Below are positions 56,279 to 64,000 of a stretch of DNA of 64,000 bases, piece by piece. Made by a program: the position numbers and the translations under genes. Origin of the DNA: Helianthus annuus (taxonomy: Eukaryota > Streptophyta > Magnoliopsida > Asterales > Asteraceae); NCBI RefSeq assembly GCF_002127325.2, contig NC_035448.2, positions 84,836,087-84,900,086 on the forward strand. Direction: 5' to 3'. Below the pieces are notes generated by a model. The model worked only from the letters and a program-made list of their open reading frames with translations. It made no database searches and had not been told where the DNA came from. Position 1 is the first letter of the stretch, and the number at the start of each line of letters is the position of its first letter.

Positions 56279-57908
56279 ATGGATTCATCAAGCACTGGTG
56301 AGTCGGACACTACGGGCCCTATGCCCATCGTATCAGACGACCGAGCGTCATCGGAGCATGAGGTACACACTTCGGACTCCACCAGCACGGATGAGGATGA
56401 TTTTCAGCCCTTCGCGCTACCCGATGTTGTCGCCGAGCCCGCTGATGGCCCTTTTGCTTGGGATTTGCCGCTCGTGGAGATCCCTGCCCCTATACCTCTT
56501 GCCGCTTATCCTGTTCTTGATATGCTCCTTGACGTTGACGCTGACGACAACGTTGATTTGTTTGACGACGAACCACTAGAGGATGATGTTGAGGGCAAGG
56601 CCCTTATAGCTGCCGGTGATCCTTTGCTGCTCGCAGATGCTCCTGCTGAGGAGTCACCTGCTCATTCACCCGTCCCAGACTCTTTCGAGTATGTGGCCTC
56701 TGCACTGTCGCACGCGCAGGGTGCGCAACACTATTCTCATGACTCAGATCCCGATAGGGCATCATCTGCTGCACCTGCCCCGAGCTTCGCCTTTGATCAC
56801 CACATTGATGAGGGTTCTGACCATGTCTTTCCCCCTGGGTTTGATCCGGATCAGGACATTGAGTTTATACACCTGGATCAGCCTATGGAGGACCCGGTTG
56901 CCCCAGTTGACCCTGTGTTTGCTGATCACACAGATTTTGAGATAGAGTTCGATGACCCAGAGCCTGTTGTGGCCCTTGAGCCAGTTGACGCTCATGACCC
57001 CGTGTTCGAGCATGACCCTATTCATGCTGACGTACCCATTATTGATCTTGTGATTGCTGATCTACCTGTTGATGATCACCCTATTGATGCTTCACTATTG
57101 GAGGGTGATCATGCTATTGCTGATGCTCAGGTTGATGCCCCTCTCATCGCTGATGTACGTTGTCGCTCCTCTTCCTAATCCTGTTCCTTTGGAGCCCGAC
57201 CATGCACTATTTGCGACTCATATTGATCCCCGTTATGCGCACACCCGGAATGGGTGGATTGATGATGATGACAAGTACCCGCCTTTGGTGGTACCAGTTA
57301 CGCCCGTTCCAGCCCCTGTGTCAGTTCCTCCTGAGGTTCCTATGCATCCCGTTCATACTACCAGTGTTTACCATACCGACTTACCTGTTATGTTCCGTCA
57401 GATTACCTCGCCATTGCGCCCGGGAGAGGGTTCCTTGACTCATCCCTTCGGTCATGTGCCGACATTTGTCCCGGTTATACCACAGTTTTCTTCTATTGTT
57501 CCCCCTGTTCCACCATTTTCTGTGCCACCTTTTACTCCAGCTAGTGAGCCTCTTCTTTGGACGTCACCACCCATCATGCCACTGTCTGATCCCTATCACC
57601 CTTTTCATATGGGATATTCTGTTGAGGACATTCTCATGTCATTCGTAGTCCAGCAGGAGGCACTTACGCGACACATAAAGGAGCTCGAGAGAGCTCAGAG
57701 ACCCCCATGCCAGTGCCAGGGTCAGACCCACCCTGCTATTTCGCATCCCCCTCGACCGTTATCACCAGACTCTGCTGCACGTTTTTGGACATAGGAGCAG
57801 CAAATTGCTTCCTTGTTGCGTTCTCACCGAGCCATGGAGGAGGATTGGCTCCACATGCGCCGTTTGTTCTACTCTCATTTTCCCCCTCCTCCACCGCCAT
57901 CAACGTAG
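56279..57908 (+). pseudogene. Acidic, proline-rich accessory ORF, frameshifted copy (E3)
   Basis: Starts at ATGGATTCATCAAGC after TGTTATAGACACT. The first frame runs to 57178 (TSDSTSTDEDDFQPFALP, LPLVEIPAPIPLAAYP, then Asp/Pro-rich). Near 57155 the homology moves to another frame (PLEPDHALFATHIDPRYA ... DPYHPFHMGYSVEDILMSF ... RHIKELERAQ). A TAG at 57792 then precedes the conserved end (EEDWLHMRRLFYSHF, PPPPPPST) at 57908. So there is one frameshift and one stop in about 540 codons. The C-terminal block is better conserved with E2 than the centre is. Confidence 0.82.
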
Positions 57909-58337
57909 GGCTATTTTGTACAGCACGGGTGGACTTTTGTTGAGAAGACGGCGATTGCACAGACTGCACCGCTTTTGGAGACTGCATATTGATCCTGACT
58001 TTTGTTGTTATGTATATGGGATGTATTGACACTGATTTGATATTTTTTGACTTGGGTGATGTAGCCCTTAGTCGTTGATGATTGTATGATACAAATATGT
58101 ACTTGTACACTTTACCTTGTGGTCTCGATTTATGGCAATGCAATCGTAGTATTCTCATCATATGTGATGTTTGGTTGATTATTTATGTTTTATGACATGG
58201 GATGTTGTGTGATTGATATATTTATAATATGGGATGTTATGTGATTGGTTTATTAACATGAGATGTTATGTATTATTGCTATCATTATATACGTACACTT
58301 TACTATGACCTGACCAACGTAAACACATCTTTAGAAG
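57909..58337 (+). other. Spacer between accessory ORF and gag (E3)
   Basis: 430 bp, noncoding, with scattered ACATGGGATGTTATG-type motifs near 58195-58270 related to the 45 bp repeats of E2. Confidence 0.6.
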
Positions 58338-58486
58338 ATGCCACCGAGAGGTCAAACACGAATGCCTACCAATGAGGCAGAGCTTCAACAAGTCATCGCG
58401 GCCGCCATCGCACAGTACGCCGCCTCTCAAGGAGGAACTAGCGGAAGTAATTCTGGCAATAATGGCAACAACAATCCACCTCATGG

Positions 58487-58577
58487 TAATACTAAGTCGT
58501 TAAGACATACCATGATACAATTGGATATCTCTAGCAAGGTTGCTAATGCCACTCATATGTTGTAACGTATGTGCAGA
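58487..58577 (+). other. 91 bp intron-like insertion inside E3 gag
   Basis: Absent from E1 and E2. Removing 58487-58577 restores both the frame and the expected residues (PHGCTYK). Shifting the boundary by one base gives a GT...AG interval (58486-58576), which would splice in frame but change one residue (Gly to Glu). There is no target duplication. It is either a filler insertion or an intron-like one. Confidence 0.6.
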
Positions 58578-61129
58578 GTGCACCTACAAGTAGTTCCTAG
58601 ACTGCAAGCCTGTCAACTTTGACGGCACCGGAGGTCCTGTTGCTTTTGTTCGTTGGGCCGAGAAGACAGAGTCAGTTCTCCGCATGAGCAAATGCGCTCC
58701 AGACCAGCAAGTTACTTACATTTCTGGGCTATTCGTGGACGGAGCCCTGTCATGGTGGAATTTACAAGTCCAGACTCTTGGAGAAGCCGCAGCTTACGCA
58801 ATGACCTGGAACGAGCTGAAAGAGCTCATGCGCAGAAAGTATTGCTCTCGTGCAGAAATTCAAAAGTTAGAAACTGAATTTTGGCACCTGAAGATGGAAG
58901 GTCCGAAAATCGCAGAGTATGTTCAAAGGTTTCACGACCTGTCACATGTGGTACCTTACATGGTCACACCAGAATTCAAGCGGATTGAGCGCTTCATTTG
59001 GGGTTTAGCTCCTCAAATCATAAGTATGGTGACCTCTTCAAAGCCGGCAACAATCACTGAGGCGATCGATCTAAGCGTAGCTCTCACTGAGGAGGCTATA
59101 CGCCTAAACAAGTTTTCTGATGTTGAGTCAAAGAAGAAGGAGACTCACGTCGAGTCATCCGGGGGTAACAAACGAAAGTTCTCGAACTTCAAACAAGGCA
59201 CTAGTGGGGTTGTTAAGAAAGAAGAACCAAGCGCACCAGTCCAGGTTGCAGCTGGTGGTGGAAGGAAAGGAAAGGGGTATATGGGTACCCATCCCAAGTG
59301 CAACACCTGCCAGCGTCACCATTCTGGCCGATGTGGTTTAAAAGTATGCGAAGCATGTGGGAAAACTGGTCACTCGAAGGATTCTTGTTGGGCTACTGTT
59401 GGCCGGGGAGGCCAAGGAGGATTTGGAAATAGAAACAATAACCGGGTGGAAATGGGAATCGCCCACAAGGAAACAATGGAGGAAATGGGAATCGGGGAAT
59501 CAATGTGAATCAAGTTGGTAATGCGAACCGAAACAACAACAATCAAGCTGGGAATGGAGGTGGAAACGGGCAAAGACCAGGTTGCTTTAACTGTGGTGAT
59601 ATTGGGCACTATAAGAGGAACTGCCCAGAATTAAACCAAGCCCGTGGAAGAGTTTTCAATATCGAAGCAAGGGAAGCGCGCCAGGATCCCAATGTCGTTA
59701 CTGGTACGTTCCCTGTAAACCAACGCTTTGCATCCGTTTTATTTGATATTGGTGACGATTATAGCTTCGTATTGTTAGAGTTTAAGAATATGCTTGGGTT
59801 AGCCGCTAGTAAGTTAGATATTCCCTACTCAATCGAATTGGCTAATGGAAAGTTAGTAGAAGCTAATGAAGTGGTCAGAGGTTGCGTAATCGAATTGGGA
59901 GAGCGTGAGTTTGCTTTGGATCTACTACCAGTCCAGCTGGGGAGCTTCGACGTGGTGGTAGGAATGGATTGGTTATCAGGCAACAAGGCAGAAATTGTTT
60001 GTCACGAAAAGGTCGTTCGTATCCCAACCGAAGATGGTGAAACAATTATAGTTCATGGAGAAAAGCGAGATACGCCTTTAAGAATTATCAGCTGCCTGAA
60101 AGCGCGAAAGGGTTTACAGAAGGGATGTGCTGCCATCCTGGCACACATCGTGGATAAGAAGGCTGCTGAGCCGAAATCGAAGACATCCCTGTCGTGAGGG
60201 AATATCCGAAAGTCTTCCCAGAGGACTTGCCTGGATTGCCACCCCAGAGGCAAGTGGATTTCCGCTTTGACTTAGTTCCAGGCGCCGCGCCTGTAGCTAG
60301 GGCACCTTATAGACTTGCACCGTCAGAGATGCAGGAATTGTCGACACAACTTCAAGAGTTGTTAGATAAAGGATTCATCAGACCGAGCTTCTCACCTTGG
60401 GGAGCTCCAGTTTTATTTTTCAAAAAGAAAGACGGTAGTTTCCGTATGTGTATCGACTACCGGGAGTTGAATAAGTTGACTATCAAGAATAGATATCCTC
60501 TGCCAAGGATCGATGATTTATTCGATCAACTCCAAGGTTCAAGCTTTTACTCAAAGATCGATCTTCGATCTAGATACCATCAGTTAAGGATACAAGAGGA
60601 AAGTATCCCTAAGACAGCCTTCAGAACTCGTTATGGACACTACGAGTTCCTAGTTATGCCGTTTGGATTGACAAACGCACCTGCAGTCTTTATGGATTTA
60701 ATGAACAGAGTTTGTAAGCCGTACTTGGATAAGTTCGTGATTGTTTTTATCGATGATATTTTGATTTATTCAAAGATAGAGGCTGAGCACGAACAGCATC
60801 TAAGAGCCATTTTGGAGCTGTTGAAGAAAGAACAGTTGTATGCCAAATTCTCTAAGTGCGAGTTTTGGCTACGTGAAGTCCAATTCCTTGGACATGTGAT
60901 GAATGGAGATGGGATTCATGTGGACCCCACCAAGATCGAAGCGATCAAGAATTGGGAAACGCCAAAGACGCCAACCGAGATTCGACAATTCTTGGGTTTG
61001 GCTGGCTGCTATCGAAGGTTCATTGAGGATTTTTCGAAGATCGCTCAACCATTGACGCTCCTCACACAAAAAGATAAGAAGTTTGATTGGGGAATCAAAC
61101 AGGAAGAAGCGTTTTAGTTATTAAAGGAT

Positions 61130-61134
61130 AAGCT
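61130..61134. repeat. Presumed left target-site duplication of E4 (AAGCT)
   Basis: AAGCT directly precedes the E4 end TGTCACACC. The other copy would lie beyond the window. Confidence 0.4.
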
Positions 61135-61720
61135 TGTCACACCCCGACCACGTTAAAACAACAAAACGTGGCGGAAACATCGGGGAGTGTTGTAACAGAA
61201 TCATTGTTTCAAACACACGGAAATTTGAAGTTTCGTTTTATTAAACATTAAACATTTACATCGTCTTGAAATCTAACAAATAAGTTAAACATAGTCTATC
61301 ATTGTTATTAAGTCACTAAGGCCTTGTCCAGTCCTATGTGAGTGCATCCTATCAATCAACATTACCTGAAACATATGTGAAAACAAAGTCAGCAAAGAAA
61401 TGCTGGCGAGTATATAGGTTTTATGAGAGTGTCGGATTCATGGCTAGTTTATATGTTGTAGTACCTCGTTAGACCCCAAGAGTCAAAATACATACCTTGT
61501 TTTGAAAAGTGTATTACAACATAAATAACCAACTCAAATCAAATTGGTTATAGTTTGTTATCAAATCTCATAGCCATGATTCTTAACCCAAAACATTTAG
61601 TTAAATCAATTTGTAAAAATCTCGTAAAAACTCGTTAACAAAACTCGTATTTAAAAAACCTCGTTTGTGTGACATCGTCTCAAAATCGTTTACCCAAGTG
61701 AACTAAATAACGCCACGGTA

Positions 61721-61791
61721 TGTAATATGTTGAAAACACTTATATATAGGAAGTACCAGCGGCGTATCCACCATGCTTTCAACATATTACA
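61721..61791. repeat. 15 bp perfect inverted repeat in the E4 LTR
   Basis: TGTAATATGTTGAAA (61721-61735) and its complement TTTCAACATATTACA (61777-61791), with a loop of about 41 bp. Confidence 0.8.
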
Positions 61792-61976
61792 CCTGTCTCG
61801 TTATCTAAACACTAACCAAAAACCAATCGTTTACCCAAATCGTTTAACTCGTTAAGATCGTTTCAAAATCGTTAACTCGTTTAAAATCGTTTAAATCATC
61901 CTCGTTTTAATTTGTGAAAACTACTTTTGGTCGCCTCGCTAATAATATCCAAACCTTCGTGACTCGCCTATCGCCA

Positions 61977-62056
61977 ATCTCGCATTAACGAACCACCAAC
62001 GGGTAAGTTAACAATCATCTCGCATTAACTAACCACCAAAGGGTAAGTTAACAATT
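61977..62056 (+). repeat. 40 bp tandem duplication in the E4 LTR
   Basis: Two copies of ATCTCGCATTAAC...GGGTAAGTTAACAAT with period 40 and few mismatches. Confidence 0.8.
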
Positions 62057-63417
62057 ACAGATTCGGTCGCTACCCACCTAACCCACACATAACCATGGGT
62101 GCAGTCTGATAGCGGGATTTGTCAGATCCTATGGTACCATAACCTAATACTGGTCGGTTTGGCCAAAATTAATGGATATTATTCGTTATGTAATTACAAC
62201 CAACAAGCTTGTTCATATTATCAAAATCGTTATTAGTTTTAATATAAACCATCTTAATCGTTTTTGAAAAACATCGTTTAAACGTTGAAATCATTTAACA
62301 CATATGGATCACCCCAAAACAATCGAAAACAGTAAAATAGGGGAACTATGTACTCGCCTGAGAATGCTTAGTGGTCTTTGAACAACAACCAAGCAAAGCT
62401 AGAAGGAGCACGGAATCAATCGGCAACCTAATAACTATATAAATAAACCAGACCTAAGTCGGAGGATCGGATAGGATGAGGTCTTGTAAACCAAATGAGT
62501 TATTGGAACTTATATGACTTGATTTAACAATGCCTACATACTAAATTGAAACCTAACCTAAGTGCTTTCGACCCATCGCGACCCATTAAGGTAGCTTACG
62601 CTACTTTAACGTGTCGTGCACGCAAAAGCGTGTTCGAGACGTCTAACTAGTCCTGTGACAAGTATTATATGCCCATACATGTTTAATTATGTTACATAAT
62701 TAGTTATGTGTCAAAAGTTTAGGTTACATATGCTTAATTACCAATTATGTATGAAAAGGGTATTTTGGTAATTTACTAAAGGCATATAACTACCTATCAT
62801 GCGACTTATTAAACCTAAGTGACCATAAGGTATAACCTCGGAAGGTTATTCCCTACTCTACTATGGTCACAAAACATGTTTGGTCGGATCCTAATGATCG
62901 ACCAAACGGGTCGTGTTCGAAAGTCTAAGCGGGTGTTTAGTCCGCTTGACTTACGACTCTACACAAGCACTAAACCAAAAAGTGACGAGCTAAACATGTC
63001 AAAACATGTTTAGTTAAGTTAGAAAACAGGTTTGGTATCAAAACAAACGGTTTTGATACCTATAAGTAGCTTGGATACAAAATACGCGAGAAAACGCATT
63101 CTGGCCGAAGCTACGACTCGTCACTGAGCCTAGATAACGCGGTAATCAGTAGGTATAGTTACTAGGGACTATAACCATCGTGATTATGCTCACGTTATGA
63201 AGTTCAAACGAACTTCGCGTTAACCATAAACTGGTCAAAGCAGAAAGTCAAACACAGTTTGACTTTAACGCTAAAACGAACGATAAACGCGAAAGAATAC
63301 TTACAGAAGGTCCCCGCAAGGTTTGATTCCAAGTAATCTCCGGTAGGAAGTGCACAAACACAACCACTTAGAGAAAAACTCAGATCAAATGTGGGAATGA
63401 ATGAAGTGGGGGTTGGG

Positions 63418-63425
63418 TATTTATA
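63418..63425 (-). promoter_or_regulatory. TATA box of the E4 LTR promoter
   Basis: TATAAATA on the minus strand, followed (towards lower coordinates) by a leader with CATTCATTCCCACATTTG. It gives the orientation of E4. Confidence 0.6.
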
Positions 63426-63620
63426 GGAAATCCACAACCGTTAGGATCGTTTCTTGGAAAAGAAGGAATGATCTAGACCATACACTTGGGCACAAGGTTT
63501 TGAATACCATGGGGACATCAAATACCAGCCCATAGTGTGCAATTCAAGGGGTAAAAACCATTGGAACAGGTGGAATGGACCAGATTCAATGTTTCTGCAT
63601 TTCTGCTGATCTAGGGACTG

Positions 63621-63658
63621 CTTACGGACCGTAAGCACATTCCCATACGGTCCGTAAG
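63621..63658. repeat. CTTACGG/CCGTAAG palindromes in the E4 LTR
   Basis: CTTACGGACCGTAAG (63621-63635) and TACGGTCCGTAAG (63646-63658) are each palindromic about the centre and inverted relative to each other. The CCGTAAG core is shared with the Athila palindromes, and like them they lie upstream of the TATA box. Confidence 0.7.
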
Positions 63659-64000
63659 GGACCTGCAGACCAGCACTTTCATAAAATGACAATTTAGCCC
63701 CTGAACTTGTAAAACTTGCATTTCGGCTCATTTTTAACACGTTTAAGCCCCGTTAACCTCATTTCAAGGCTCTAAAATGAAGTTAAAGTATATGGAACTC
63801 AAAACATGCTCAAAAATATCTCGGATGTCGGTTCGTTTGGTCGTACGGTTGCGTTTTCTGTTAATTACGACGGAAGTCGTAACGAACGCAAAAACGATCC
63901 AAATTGCGCGACGAATGGATTTTTATTATGCCAAACACTAAAACATAATATTTTAATGCTTACATAAATTTTTGGATGTCCGGATGTATTCAGACCGTAA

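Larger units (their letters stand above)
52399..61134 (+). mobile_element. E3: Tekay chromovirus, 5' part, truncated by E4
   Basis: 5' LTR 52399-55800, PBS, leader repeats, broken acidic/proline ORF and broken gag-PR-RT. The presumed left target duplication is ACTCT (52394-52398); the right copy is not in the window. E3 is cut at 61134, at the RT/RNase H linker, by minus-strand E4. Same family as E2 but clearly diverged in the LTR and leader. Confidence 0.88.
58338..61134 (+). pseudogene. gag-pol: E3 gag-protease-RT, broken and truncated
   Basis: Starts MPPRGQTRMPTNEAELQ. A 91 bp insertion follows at 58487-58577. Then come TAG at 58591 where E2 has the Gln of KQFLD, a gag domain open to about 59440, a 1 nt loss near 59450, a CCHC knuckle (CFNCGDIGHYKRNC) and a protease whose active site reads DIGDD instead of DTGAD. 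A 1 nt loss near 60168 follows. An RT frame (60194-61117) keeps the RT motifs ([22 protein letters not shown]). TAG at 61115 replaces the Gln of FQTLKDK. E4 begins at 61135. Several independent lesions, so inactive. Confidence 0.9.
61135..64000 (-). mobile_element. E4: LTR of a minus-strand retrotransposon inserted in E3
   Basis: The plus strand begins TGTCACACCCCGACC, the complement of an LTR end GGGGTGTGACA like those of E1-E3. The E3 RT frame breaks off exactly here. The remaining 2.87 kb has no coding sequence. It has a TATA box and CT-rich leader on the minus strand near 63350-63425, so it is best read as a long LTR (more than 2.8 kb) in minus orientation, belonging to a different, probably chromovirus-like, family. 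The rest of the element is outside the window. Confidence 0.75.

Overview
The window is plant nuclear DNA made up, as far as I can see, entirely of LTR retrotransposons. I found no host gene, tRNA or rRNA. The families present are Ty3/gypsy chromoviruses of the Tekay/Del clade, a Ty3/gypsy Athila element and a very long Ty1/copia element of the SIRE/Maximus clade. Together with the particular gag and accessory proteins, they suggest a large, repeat-rich Asteraceae genome (sunflower/lettuce type). The species is an inference.

Layout. An old, decayed minus-strand Tekay element (E0) survives in two pieces: 19695-21097 (RNase H and integrase) and 51094-52398 (protease and RT). Three Tekay insertions cut it. 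E1 (minus strand) runs from 19694 leftwards off the window and carries gag (1-1284), an acidic proline-rich ORF (1622-3121) and a 5' LTR. E2 (plus strand, 21098-51093, target duplication AGAAC) is complete with 3.39 kb LTRs. E3 (plus strand, 52399-61134) has its 5' LTR, a broken acidic/proline ORF and a broken gag-pol. Second-level insertions sit inside these. A young Athila element (6545-19629, duplication GTCAT) lies in the E1 LTR. A 15,968 bp SIRE-type element (27770-43737, duplication CAATT) lies in the E2 gag. A further minus-strand element, E4 (61135 to the window end), lies in the E3 RT/RNase H linker. That is seven elements in nested order, each junction marked by an LTR end and, where both sides are visible, by a 5 bp target duplication.

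LTR divergence counted by eye agrees with this order. The Athila LTRs differ by 2 substitutions plus an 11 bp indel in about 1.33 kb. The SIRE LTRs differ by 3 in 689 bp. The E2 LTRs differ by about 20 in 3.39 kb. Athila gag-pol is fully open (2069 codons). The SIRE pol is open, but its gag and its 3' ORF each carry one in-frame stop. E2 is broken by a gag nonsense codon, a small integrase deletion and the SIRE insertion.

What stands out is the accessory coding capacity. All three readable Tekay copies carry a roughly 500-codon acidic, proline-rich ORF between the primer binding site and gag. Athila carries a 523-codon ORF after pol. The SIRE element carries a 1164-codon frame after pol, behind what looks like its own promoter. 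In each family the ORF start lies just after a good splice-acceptor sequence, which suggests expression from spliced RNA.
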